Made by a program: the position numbers and the translations under genes. A stretch of DNA of 64,000 nt from Anisodus tanguticus (Eukaryota > Streptophyta > Magnoliopsida > Solanales > Solanaceae): NCBI GenBank assembly GCA_034509755.1, contig CM067550.1, forward strand, positions 1,543,001 through 1,607,000. Direction: 5' to 3'. The notes under the pieces are model-generated. The model searched no databases and was not told the DNA's origin. It saw only the letters and a program-made list of their open reading frames with translations. Positions 45,405-56,518 of this stretch are shown one piece after another. Each line of letters begins with the position of its first letter. Position 1 is the first letter of the stretch.

Positions 45405-47320
45405 TTAGTTAGACTGTGTTAGGTGTGAAAAATTGAGCATCTTCAACACGGAGAAGGGTGGGTTCCATCTGGGAGTGAGAGTTAACGTCAATCTCACGCC
45501 TTGTCATCAGATAACAGAGTAGATTTCGTCCCAGAACCCTCCGCAGTCGGGGCAGGCCTCCCTGAAGTAGCTTCTATAGAAAATATTGTTTAATTTATTT
45601 GATCAACTATTTCATTGTATAGTGCTAGTAGTTGCACTAAGCTTAGTTAAAGAATGAAATCTGTATAGTGAATGTAGTGGCCCTTTGATTAACCTACAAT
45701 GCTAGAGAACATTGTAAGTGGTTGAACAATGTAATTTAAGGATTTTAAGTGATTCGAACAGTCTTGGAGTAGAGTGTTCTTCGTATTTTTGGAATGCAAA
45801 AGAAGAAACAAAAGTTAAACATGTGGTACTCAATTTGTAATTTATACATCTAAATTGTGGTGTTTGTGTTACATGAGTTCCTTTTTGATGACTTATTATT
45901 ATTGTAGCAGAAAGAGTGGTTCCCCCTCGTTAGTGCGTGATAGCACAGGAAAATTGAAAAGAAAAAAAAAATTTCTTATTGGTTACAAAAACTATAAGAA
46001 AACTATCAGCAGAATTTAAGTAGGAGTATAAGTTAAATATTTTATCATAGTAATTCGTCGGAACTAGTACTCTAGTTGTGCTAGTAAGATCCAACAGTTT
46101 GCAAACATTCTTGCTAAAACAGAGAAGGCAGCATTCAGCAAACCCAAATCGTGGAAACGTGCCTGTAATTTTAGGATGGTATTAATCTTCATAAACTAAG
46201 AACTACGAGATTACTCTTTTCATTTTGCGGTGATGGAGAGATCAAAATCGCTTGATTTTCATCTAAATTATAGAATACTTTTATATTCTCTGAGCATGCT
46301 CATCTAGTAAGTAAATAATATAGGATTTGTTTCCACAACTTCCTTGCGTTACCATTACTATTCCCAGCAATTGCCCTGTACTATTTATAGGGATACAAAA
46401 CCACCTCTCAGAGCCATAATTCTTTTCGTGCTCAATATTTCAGTAACTCTTGCTTGATCCCGCTGATAAATTTGAAAGAGTGTATGTTAAAACCCCCGTG
46501 AACTATCATTGTTTTGTGAGTTTCATACCTAATTATTGTGTTAACACAATCTTCTAAATATCATGAATTCATATTAAAATTTTCGCTAGACGGATATGTG
46601 AGAAAACATGCTCCAAAAGCTCCTTCATAGAGTTCCAATTGGCGATACACCAGGAAAAAATTGAGTGAATAAGTTAACACCCCCTTAAACTTTCACCGTT
46701 TTGCGAGTTTCATTTCATAGAGCGAGCCCCTGAACTATCATGAACTCATTGCGCCACGTGGACTCATCTTTTTAGTTTTTTTTTTATCTCCAATGCGTAT
46801 CTCACCAAGATATACCAAATATTTTGACACATATTCAATCGGATCTTTTAATTTAAAGGGAGTTATAATACATGGGGGGTTAGTAGTAAATTATGATTGG
46901 TTCTCTCAATTCACTTGCAAACAATATGAAATAGAATTAGAAAGACTTGAAAAGCGTTCCTAAGGGCATAGCTGGATGACAATGGAGGAAACTTAAAATT
47001 CAGCTGGAAGCCTGCAACGTGGGTTCAAACCCTGGTGGGAGCAATTTGATCTCTTCTGGAGTAGGACCTTGTAGGTGATATCAAACCCTAGTCATCTAGG
47101 CACATCCCGCGATTTACTGGTATTAGTGCTGAGGGATCGGGACTACTAAAAGAAAAGAACCCCACAAATATCTTTTCATGTCTCCCCTTAATATCTACAC
47201 TAAACGCACCTAGGAAATAGCTTGGAGAGTTCCCTTTGATTTCGATTAATTCTCTCCCCACGCCTTGTAAATGACTTGACCCAAAAGTAAAGTTTCCAAG
47301 AAGAAACCAAACCATAGGCT
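45405..47320. other. UTP20 3' flank and intergenic sequence
   Basis: No gene recognised. The first few hundred bases probably include the UTP20 3' UTR; I see no decisive poly(A) signal. A phrase like CTTAAACTTTCACCGTTTTG at about 46690 echoes GTGAACTATCATTGTTTTG at about 46498, an internal repeat. Sequence at 46957-47150 has a tRNA-like B box (GGTTCAAACCC) and could be a SINE, not proven. Confidence 0.35.
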
Positions 47321-47329
47321 GTTCAGTAG

Positions 47330-47338
47330 TATATATTT
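47330..47338 (+). promoter_or_regulatory. Possible TATA element of the TNL pseudogene
   Basis: TATATATTT lies about 70 bases upstream of the first ATG (47407) of the TIR coding exon. Confidence 0.4.
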
Positions 47339-48462
47339 AGCTGCTTCCCTTAACAAATTTACTAAAATCCCTTCACTACTCTTTCATCTCTTCAAACCTT
47401 TCATCCATGACTATTCAAGGAGAATCATCTACTTCTTCCCAATGGAGCTACCATGTATTTCTGAGTTTCAGAGGTGAAGATACCCGAAAAAACTTCACCG
47501 GTCATCTTTATTCCCGATTGTGTCAAGTCGGAATTAATACCTTCATAGATGATGAGGAATTGAGAAAGGGTGATGCCATTTCAATGAAACTTGAGAAAGT
47601 AATTCAAGAGTCTAGAGTTTCCATTGTGATCATCTCAAGTGCGAAACCAAACTGGGTGCTTCGGTGAAGCTTTGGCAATGCTCAAGGAACGATCATTTGG
47701 GGCTGAAAGAATGGAGAAGTGGACAACTACACTTACCGAAGCTGCAAATTTATCTGGATAGGATTTGCAAAATATTGCTGATGGGTACAGTTTCTTCAAT
47801 TCAACTACACTCTGTTATGTGTTGGCTATTGATTTTGATTTGTACATCAATTTTTTTCAAATATCAAAGTTTTATTTACTTGTTTACTCTTTTAATTTCT
47901 GTTTTTGCTAAAAAACTGTAGGCATGAATCAAAATTTATTGAAAGTATTAGTAAACAAGTCCTACAAGAGGTCAACCCGACACCTCTAGATGTTGCTTGG
48001 CACCCAGTTGGAGTAGATTCTCGTGTCGAACATATAAAGTTGTTACTGCAAAGTGGATGTGAACAAGAAGTTCGTATGGTTGGTATATATGGCGTTGGTG
48101 GAATTGGGAAAACAACTCTGGCAAAAGCTATCTACAACAGAATATTTCAATACTTCGATAGTAGTTGCTTCCTTTTAGACGTTAAGTCAGAAGCTGAAGC
48201 ATTTGGTCTAAAGTTACAAGAAAAACTACATCAAATTCTCATAACTAAGGACGTCAAAGTAGCAGTATTGCTGAAGGCGTCAATTTAATCAAAGCAAGAC
48301 TTGGGTCAAAGAAGGTTCTAATTATTCTGGATGACGTGGACCATAAAAGCCAATTAGAATCCTTAACGAGAGAAAGAAGTTGGTTTGGTTCTGGTATTTT
48401 AATAATTCTTACAACGCATGACGAGCATTTGCTATGTGGACTTCGAGAAAATGAGAGATATA

Positions 48463-48953
48463 TCATGAATATCCTTCGCCCCTTATCTCCTCATCTTTCT
48501 ATTTATAAGCCACAGAGGCTAAATACTCCTGGGTGACCGATAGCGAAGTAGTACCGTGAGGGTAAAGAACCCCCGGGAGTGAAATAGAACATGAAACCGT
48601 AAGCTCCAGACCTCCCAGAAGAAGAGTTGTCGGCGCTCCAATTGGAAATTGAAAAAAAAAGTCGCCCAAGTTGTTTCAGAACCGGAAAAAAGAAGCGGTT
48701 TTTCGCACAGCTTGCTTAGTGTGCAGGTCCCACTTGTAAATCGTATTTGGCCGAAGAAGCATCGGACAGGTTGCAGTCGTTAGTTTCCTGGAGAACGACG
48801 GGAGAGGCTAGGCGAGACTTAAAGGCTGTAGCGAACAACCATCTGGTAAGAGGTTTTTCCAGAAAGCAAAAACCCGAAGGTTAGCCTTGTGTGAACTAGG
48901 GGATGGGAATCAGTTGACACCGCATTCTTAATGAAGGATTGAGAATCAGTTAG
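48463..48953 (+). other. Nuclear insertion of mitochondrial DNA (sdh3 start plus 26S rRNA fragment plus unassigned part)
   Basis: 48465-48514 encodes MNILRPLSPHLSIYKPQ, the start of mitochondrial succinate dehydrogenase subunit 3. It is followed directly (48515-48606) by TACTCCTGGGTGACCGATAG ... GAAGTAGTACCGTGAGGG ... GAAATAGAACATGAAACCGT, which is large-subunit (26S) rRNA. The remaining 350 bp is not AT-rich like its surroundings and looks mitochondrial, but I cannot name it. The NB-ARC reading frame before and after fits together if this block is removed, so it is one insertion. By chance the sdh3 codons are in frame with the NB-ARC codons before them. Confidence 0.85.
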
Positions 48954-49485
48954 GCCAAACTTTTAAATTACAATGAAGCTCAACAACTTTTTTCTTTCTT
49001 TCCCCACCACAAGAATATGTTGAGCTGTCACACGACATAATCAAATATTCAGGTGGGCTACCATTAGCTCTTGTGACATTGAGGTCACATTTGCAAGGGA
49101 GATCAGTAGAAGAATGGATATACGAGTTGAAAAAACTAAGAGCAATTCCTCATATTGATATCCAAAAAATTCTCAAGATAAGCTTTGATGGACTTGATTG
49201 TGATACACAGAGTGTTTTCCTTGATATTGCGTGCGCCTTCCATGAGTTTCATACGGATGACGTTGCTGAAGCATTAAATGCATGTGGTTTTTATTTTGAA
49301 AGTGCAATCGCAACTTTGGTGAAAAAAATGTTTGCTCCAAAATGCATGGAGTTTGGTGATGCATAATCTAGTGCGAGATATGGGAAAAGAAATTGTTCGC
49401 ATGTCAATTCATTGGTTCATCTCTGGTTAGTAAATTATTTCTAGTTGTTTGCCAAACTATAAATGAGCATGTGTCGTGGACTATA

Positions 49486-50278
49486 TGTTGGGTATTGATA
49501 TTGGTGAATGGGAAATGATTGGAAAGAAAAGTGGGAGTTGTCCCACATCGGTAGTGGAAAGAAAAGTGGGAGTTCCCTCTTGCTTTATAAAATAAGCATT
49601 TGTCCCACATCGGTAGTGGAAAGAAAAGTTCTTCTACTTATAAGTAGAATTACTCCTTCTTGTCAGTAAAAGGGTTGAGGGGGCAAGGACCCCTCGCGCC
49701 GTCGTCGCTCGGCTCGGCTTCGGATTCGGATTGATTGATAATCTTTTTGGACCAAATTTTCTTTAATTTTTAATTATTTAATTAATCATTATTTAATTAA
49801 ATTAATTAACTTATCCAATCCTACCTGTTAGTGACCCTGACCCGCGACCCGATTTCTTTTCCTTATTTAAATTTCCCACCATTTTCAGTGGCTGTTCAGA
49901 AAGGTTGCAAACCTTCAGAAACAGTACTTCCATGGCTATAAATTCGTTTGATTCCTCAGAATATTACTTACGAAATTTTTGAACAACACAAACTTCTTCT
50001 TCTTCTGCATAAACAAATTCTGTGTGATATACTACTGTTGAGTGGTTCGCCGCTACCGGAATTTGGAGTACTACTATTACGATAAGATAATCGTTCTATC
50101 CTGGGAGGGGATATTCCATCAACCTCGAGTCGTGAGGGGAATAATTTCCTTAAGGACACACTTTGAACTAAGTGGGCTCGATTATATTCGAAAAATATTT
50201 TTATTTTTCCAACACCGATTCTCGTTCATTATTCAACTATTATTGTTTCTTGGTTTTTTGGAATACAGATTAATAACA
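49486..50278 (+). repeat. 5' LTR of the Copia element (793 bp)
   Basis: Contains the CCCACATCGGT motif twice, TATA-like CTTTATAAAATAAGC near 49582, and TTTTTGGACCA near 49745. Nearly colinear with the 3' LTR, which is 123 bp longer. Confidence 0.95.
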
Positions 50279-50310
50279 ATCTTAAGGAAATTATATTTTT
50301 AGATTAATCG

Positions 50311-50606
50311 TATTTTGTTTTGGAGACTAAAACTCGTGTGGTTTTCTACTCCGTGTGAAATTTCATATTCGACTTGAAGACATAAAAACTTCGTTGGAAT
50401 ATTAAAGTTCATACTTGTACAACGATTTGAAGAACATAAAAACTTCATCGTTCTTTCGCATTCTCGGTTTGGAGATTAAAACTTGTGCGCTTTTCTACTC
50501 CATATGAATATTAGTATTCGACTCGAAGATATAAAAACTTCGTTGGAATACTAAAGTTTCATAATTATACCGCAATTTGAAGAAATAAAATCTTCATCGT
50601 TTAAGT
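50311..50606 (+). repeat. 149-bp tandem duplication in the Copia leader
   Basis: Two adjacent units (about 50311-50459 and 50460-50606) share TTTGGAGA-TAAAAC, GTGTGAAATTT/ATATGAATATT, TAAAAACTTCGTTGGAAT and AATTTGAAGAA. They lie between the 5' LTR and gag. Confidence 0.8.
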
Positions 50607-50677
50607 CCGTGATTGAATTGCTATTCGGTTTTATTAACTAAAACGGTTTGTCGATTTGACAAAGTGACAAACGAATA

Positions 50678-51480
50678 ATGGCAATTGAGACTAGAACTAC
50701 CTCGGCAATTACCGCACCCGGCGGTTACTCCTACAACCCGTACCGCCGTGCCACCGGGCCGAGAAACTCGCGAAGTTCACCGGTGCCAACTTTAAAGGAT
50801 GGCAAAGCAAAGAATGTTCTTTTGGCTTACCACCCTTGGTATGCAAAAGTTCACCAGTGAGGACCCCTCCCGTGCTCGCCGCCGACATGCACGACAACCA
50901 AAAGTTCATGGTTACCGAGGCTTGGAAACAAAGCTGATTTTTTGTGCAAAGGCTACATTTTGAGTGCCTTAGAAGATGACTTGTACAACGTCTACGGTGC
51001 GCAAGTAGAGACCTCCAAAGAACTATGGAGTACACTTGAAAAGAAGTACAAAAGCGAAGATGCTTGCTTGAAGAAGTTTGTGGTTGCCAAATTCCTAGAC
51101 TACAAAATGATGGATGGAAAAACCGTTGGAACCCAAGTTCAAGAGCTTCAACTTATTTTCCATGACCTTATTCTTTGAAGGTATGGTAGTAAATGAAGCA
51201 TTCCAAGTGGGCGCAATGATTGAGAAGTTGCCGCCCTCATGGAAAGATTTCAAGAATTATCTTAAGCACAAAATAAAGGAAATGAAGTTGGAAGATCTTG
51301 TGATTCGTCTCAAGATCGAGGAAGATAACAAAACCGCTGAGAAGAGGTACCGTAAGACTTCACCAATTGAAGGGGCAAACATCGTTGAAGATGCTTTGCT
51401 CGAAAAAGAACAAGAAAAGGAAGAGGCCTTCGGAAAGGAGAAGGATTCCAATAAGAAAAAGTTCAAGGGCAAATCGCTTT
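50678..51480 (+). pseudogene. Copia gag (UBN2-like), frameshifted
   Basis: The start MAIETRTTSAITAPGG is followed after a frame change (about 50758) by KFTGANFKGWQ-like sequence. Then come KGYILSALEDDLYNVY, LWSTLEKKYKSEDACL and FQVGAMIEKLPPSWKDFKN, which are typical of the Copia gag capsid domain. Frames change at about 50930 and 51175. The protein would coat the element RNA; it is broken here. Confidence 0.85.
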
Positions 51481-51840
51481 AATTGTGGGAAAGTCGGCCA
51501 CAAAGCCCCAGATTGTCGTCTCCCGAAAAAGAACAAGGGAAAAGGACAAGCCAATATGGTGGAAAAGAATGATGATATGAATGATCTGTGTGCAATGCTA
51601 TCGGAGTGCAATTTGGTTGGAAACCCAAAGGAGTGGTGGCTTGATTCTGGTGCCACTCGACATGTTTGTGCTACAAAAGAAGCATTTGCAACATATGCTC
51701 CCGCTGGACCCGAAGAGGTACTGTTTATGGGAAATACCGCAACAGCCAAGGTTGAAGGATATGGGAAGATACTTCGAAGATGACTTAGGCAAGGTCCGAC
51801 TCTCAACAATGTTATGCACGTTCCAACAATTCGGAAGAAT
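51367..51840 (+). pseudogene. Copia gag zinc knuckle and aspartic protease region
   Basis: FNCGKVGHKAPDC (about 51487-51525) is a CCHC knuckle whose first Cys is replaced (RFNC instead of CFNC). Protease active site WLDSGATRHVC at about 51640-51670 (Asp-Ser-Gly). The frame is lost near 51780. It would process the polyprotein. Confidence 0.85.
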
Positions 51841-51883
51841 TTAGTTTCAAATAGGACTACTCGTCAAAAACGGGTTTAAGTGT

Positions 51884-52666
51884 GTGTTGGTTAGTGAGAA
51901 AATTGTATTAAGTAAGAATGATTTGTTCATAGGAAAGGGCTACCTCACCGAGGGCCTTTTCAAACTCAATGTAATGGTTGTCGACAATATTAATAAAAAT
52001 TCAGCTTCGTCTTACTTATTGGAGTCAAATGATTTATGGTATGTTCGTTTAGGACATGTCAACTACAAAACCTTGCGAAAATTGATTAATTTAGAAGTAT
52101 TGCCTAAATTCGAGTGTAATAAATCTAAATGTGAAATCTGTGTTGAATCTAAGTTTGTTAAACATCCATATAAGTCTATTGATAGGAATTCAAATCCTTT
52201 AGACTTAATTCACACAGATATATGTGATATGAAGTCAATACCATCTCACGATGGGAAAAAGTATTTTATAACTTTTATTGACGATTGCACTCGATATTGT
52301 TATGTGTATTTGCTTAATAGCAAGGATGAAGCAATTGATGCATTTAAGCAATACAAAAACGAAGTGGAAAATCAATTGAATAAAAAGATAAAAATGATTA
52401 GAAGTGATAGGGGCGGAGAGTACGAATCTCCTTTTGCAGAGATATGTTTAGAATATGAAATTATTCATCAAACTACTGCCCCTTACACACCACAATCAAA
52501 TGGAATTGCAGAAAGGAAAAATCGAACATTAAAGGAAATGATGAATGCCTTATTAATAAGTTCCGGTTTACCGCAAAGCTTGTGGGGGAGGCTATCCTTA
52601 CAAAGCCTAACCGAATACTCAACAGGTGCCCCACAAAAAACACAATCTATTCCATATGAACTATAG
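51884..52666 (+). pseudogene. Copia integrase
   Basis: HHCC zinc part (LGHVNYKTLRKL ... CEICVESKF), then the DDE core: HTDICD (first Asp), SDRGGEYES (second Asp) and GIAERKNRTLKEMMN (Glu). Near the end local frame changes occur (LWGRLSLQSLTEYSTG), and a TAG at 52664-52666 replaces the Trp of SIPYELW. The catalytic residues are intact. Confidence 0.9.
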
Positions 52667-52684
52667 AAAGGAAGAAAACCCAAC

Positions 52685-53722
52685 TTGAAATATTTCAAAG
52701 TGTGGGGGTGTTTAGCAAAGGTCCAAGTTCCTTTGCCCAAAAGGGTAAAAATCGGACCAAAAACTGTGGATTGTGTTTTTATTGGCTATGCTACAAACAG
52801 CAAAGCTTGTCGGTTTTTGGTTCACAAATCGGACAATCTCGAAATTCATGTTTACACGGTAATTGAATCAGATAATGCTGAATTCTTTGAAAACATTTAT
52901 CCGTATAAAACTGAATGTGAGTCGTCAAGTGAAAGACCTAAACAACCGCGGGAAGAACCAAAGGAAAATACACCAAGTAAAGAGGATGCAAGGCGTAGCA
53001 AACGTCAAAGGACATCTACTTCCTTTGGACCAGATTTTGTGACATTCTTGCTTGAAAATGAGCCTCAAACATTTAAAGCAGCAATGTCTTCTTCTGATTC
53101 AGCATTTTGGAAAGAGGCAGTCAATAGTGAGATTGAATCAATTTTGAACAATCATACATGGAAATTGGTTGATCTTCCTCCTGAAAATAAACCTTTAGGA
53201 TCAAAATGGATTTTTAAAAGGAAAATGAAAGCTGATGGCACTATTGACAAATATAAGGCAAGACTTGTGGTCAAATGTTATAGACAAAAAGAAGGCCTTG
53301 ATTACTTTGACACATACTCGCCGGTAACAAGAATAACATCTATTCGGGTGTTAGTGGCACTGGCGGCCGTATATGGTCTTGAGATCCATCAAATGGATGT
53401 CAAGACAGCTTTCTTAAATGGAGAATTGGAGGAAGAAATTTACATGGAACAACCTGAGGGTTTTGTGGTTCCTGGTAAAGAAAGGAAAGTGTGCAAACTT
53501 GTTAAGTCACTTTATGGACTTAAACAAGCACCCAAACAATGGCATGCGAAATTTGACCAAACAATGTTGGCAAATGGATTTAAGATTAATGAGTGTGACA
53601 AATGTGTTTACATTAAAAATACTCCAAATCATGAAGTCATTGTTTGTTTATATGTTGATGACATGTTGATAATGAGTAGAGATATTACCGATATAAATGC
53701 TACGAAGCGTATCTTTGGCTAG
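52685..53722 (+). pseudogene. Copia reverse transcriptase
   Basis: In the same frame as the integrase, past the single TAG. It contains WKLVDLPPENKPLGSKWIFK, QMDVKTAFLNGELEEEIYM, LYGLKQAPKQWH and the catalytic LYVDDMLIM (YVDD). It ends in a frameshift at about 53715 (KRIFG then stop), before MKDVG. One long open frame of 345 codons survives. Confidence 0.9.
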
Positions 53723-53734
53723 CAAATTTGATAT

Positions 53735-54625
53735 GAAGGACGTAGGAGTTCCGATTTGATCTTAGGTATCAGAATTCATAAAACTCCACAAGGTCTAGCA
53801 TTATCGCAGTCTCATTATATTGAAAGAGTACTTGACAAGTTTAAGTATTTAAATTTCAATGTTGCAAAGACTCCAATTGATGTAAGTTTTGCACTTCAAA
53901 AGAATAAAGGTGAAAGTGACTCACAATTGGACTATGCACGAGTTTTGGGAAGTTTGATGTATATTATGAATTGTACACGACCAGATATAGCATGTGCTAT
54001 CCGCAAGCTGAGTCGATTCACAAGTAATCCCAATCAAACTCATTGGATGGCAATGAAACGAGTCTTGGGGTATTTAAAACACACCCAAGACTATGCTTTG
54101 CATTATAACAAATATCCCGCCGTGATCGAAGGATATAGTGATGCAAATTGGATCACCGGATCATCTCGAAGTTAAATCCACGAGTGGTTATGTTTTCACA
54201 ATTGGGGGTGGATCGGTGTCTTGGAAATCATCAAACAGACATGCATCGCCCGCTCTACAATGGAATCGAATTTATAGCTTTAGACAAGGCCGGTGAAGAA
54301 GCCGAATGGCTCCGAAATTTCTTAGAAGATATTCCATTCTCGCCCAAACCTTTGGCTCCTATATGTATACATTGTGACAAATCAAGCGACAATAGGTAGG
54401 GCAGGAAGCGTAATGTACAACGGAAAATCTCGTCACATACGACGAAGACATAATACCGTTAGACAACTCCTCTCTAGTGGCGTTATCACGATTGACTATG
54501 TAAAGTCAAGAGATAACGTGGCGGATCCGCTTACAAAAGGCTTATCTAGAGAGGGAGTTAGTAGATCATCAATGGGAATGGGGTTAAGGCCGAGGACAAG
54601 TCATCATGGCGGTAACTCTACCTAG
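53735..54625 (+). pseudogene. Copia connection and RNase H domain
   Basis: LGIRIHKTPQGLALSQSHYI, then GSLMYIMNCTRPDIACAI and the RNase H residues in YSDANW (Asp), MESEFIAL (Glu, other frame) and ICIHCD (Asp). It ends at DNVADPLTKGLSREGV. Frameshifts lie near 54165 and 54395. Confidence 0.85.
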
Positions 54626-55207
54626 CAGACTGGAGATCCCAAGAGCTAGGTTCAAGGAGATCAAACAAAGTTGTGACTGACGGTTCAACATTGTCAAATA
54701 ACTCAACCCATTCTCGGATGAAGACAATGTTCAGAAATAAGGATAAAACCTCATGGCTTGTTAATGAGTTAATAAAGCATTAAGGTTCTTTAATGATTAT
54801 CTAATTTCGGCAAAGCAGTGTATGACCGGATAATGTGGCTATAGGACCACATGTTTAGAAATCACCTATGTGAGTGTTAAGTGTAAGCCGCTTTAAAGGG
54901 GAATGACGGTGAAGGCCCATTCTCTACGCACTCATGAAACCAGGAAGTGTTCATGGCTGAAACGAACACAACCGTGAGAACCATAAATGGTTGAGGGTTG
55001 ATTGTGTGACTTATGTTGTCTAGGTATACAACAAAGTTCGACGGTTCAAAGATATCAAATCCACCGATTGATCGAGTATATCCGATATAAGTTCACTACG
55101 GAAAGTTCAAAGGGAAACCTACTTATCCAGATGCAGTCAATTCTCGCTTGTATATCACACTTGTCCGCACTTTTATATTATAGCCATTCCCCATTCATGT
55201 GGGGGAT

Positions 55208-56123
55208 TGTTGGGTATTGATCTTGGTGAATGGGAAATGATTGGAAAAAAAAGTGGGAGTTGTCCCACATCGGTAGTGGAAAGAAAAGTGGGAGTTCCCT
55301 CTTGCTTTATAAAATAAGCATTTGTCCCACATCGGTAGTGAAAAGAAAAGTTCTTCTACTTATAAGTAGAATTACTCCTTCTTGTCAGTAAAAGGGTTGA
55401 GGGGCAAGGACCTCTCGCGCCGCCGTCGTCGTCGCTCGCTCCGCTCCGCTCGGCTCGGCTTCGGCTACGGCTTCGGATTCGGATTCGGATTCGGATTTGG
55501 ATTTGGATTTGGATTTGGATTTGGATTTGGTCAAATGATCTGATTGATTGATAATCTTTTTGGACCAAATTTTCTTTAATTTTTAATTATTTAATTAATC
55601 ATTATTTAATTAAATTAATTAACTTGTCCAATCCTACCTGTTAGTGACCCTGACCCGCGACCCAGCCGGATCCGCGTGTCTGACCCGCGACCCAATTTCT
55701 TTTCCTTATTTAAATTTCCCACCATTTTCAGTGGCTGTTCAGAAAGGTTGCAAACCTTCAGAAACAGTACTTCCATGGCTATAAATTCGTTTGATTCCTC
55801 AGAATATTACTTACGAAATTTTTGAACAACACAAACTTCTTCTTCTTCTGCATAAACAAATTCTGTGTGATATACTACTGTTGAGTGGTTCGCCGCTACC
55901 GGAATTTGGAGTACTACTATTCTGGTAAGATAATCGTTCTATCCTGGGAGGGGATATTCCATCAACCTCGAGTACTGTGAGGGGAATAATTTCCTTAAGG
56001 ACACACTTTGAACTAAGTGGGCTCGATTATATTCTGAAAAATATTTTTATTTTTCCAACACTGATTCTGTTCATTATTCTACTATTATTGTTTACTGGTT
56101 TTTTGGAATACAGATTAATAACA
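55208..56123 (+). repeat. 3' LTR of the Copia element (916 bp)
   Basis: Same ends as the 5' LTR. It is longer because of a hexanucleotide array (TTCGGA then TTTGGA, about ten copies, 55472-55530), an expanded GC-rich stretch before it, and a 32-bp duplication around TGACCCGCGACCC (about 55650-55695). Confidence 0.95.
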
Positions 56124-56128
56124 CTATA

Positions 56129-56518
56129 TTCTTTCCGAGATTGGTTATTTTTAGAACTTTTTAAACGTGTATTTTTTTAAAAAAATTAAATCTTGCTCAA
56201 TGAAATTAGGCATGAGAACTTTTCTGTTGCATAGGCATTTATGGAACATTTACAATATCATTTCTAGACCTATATATACAAATTAGGCATGATGTTTATC
56301 TTTTTTATTCTTCTGATATTATTTCTCTTTGAATGCACAGCTATAAGCTAGTTTGAAACATTTCTCATCTTAGATCTTTTAGCAATTTTTTTTACATCCT
56401 CTAGTTGGATCTAATGTGTGAATTCATTTTTCTTGGTACATAATCTATTCTCTTTGTTTGACCTTCAATTCGTATAAAGCATTTTTCTCTCTTAATTTCT
56501 CGTACTTAACATGGTCTT
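56129..56518 (+). other. TNL intron remainder after the Copia insertion
   Basis: AT-rich sequence with no coding signal. It joins the interrupted NBS part to the LRR exon, whose acceptor is probably TTTCGTAG at about 56533. Confidence 0.4.

Larger units (their letters stand above)
49486..56123 (+). mobile_element. Copia LTR retrotransposon (Tork-like), complete structure but defective
   Basis: 5' LTR 49486-50278 and 3' LTR 55208-56123 begin TGTTGGGTATTG and end ATTAATAACA. Perfect 5-bp target repeats CTATA lie at 49481-49485 and 56124-56128. A polypurine tract (ATGTGGGGGAT) precedes the 3' LTR. Domain order is gag, protease, integrase, reverse transcriptase, RNase H, which defines Copia. Stops and frameshifts in gag, at the integrase/RT join and in RNase H make it non-autonomous. 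It interrupts the TNL pseudogene in the same orientation. No standard initiator-Met primer-binding site follows the 5' LTR. Confidence 0.95.

Noticed and set aside
48515..48606. Functional rRNA gene
   Set aside because: Only about 90 bases of a large-subunit rRNA with internal deletions, next to an sdh3 fragment, inside a nuclear NB-ARC exon; it is a mitochondrial insertion, not an rRNA gene.
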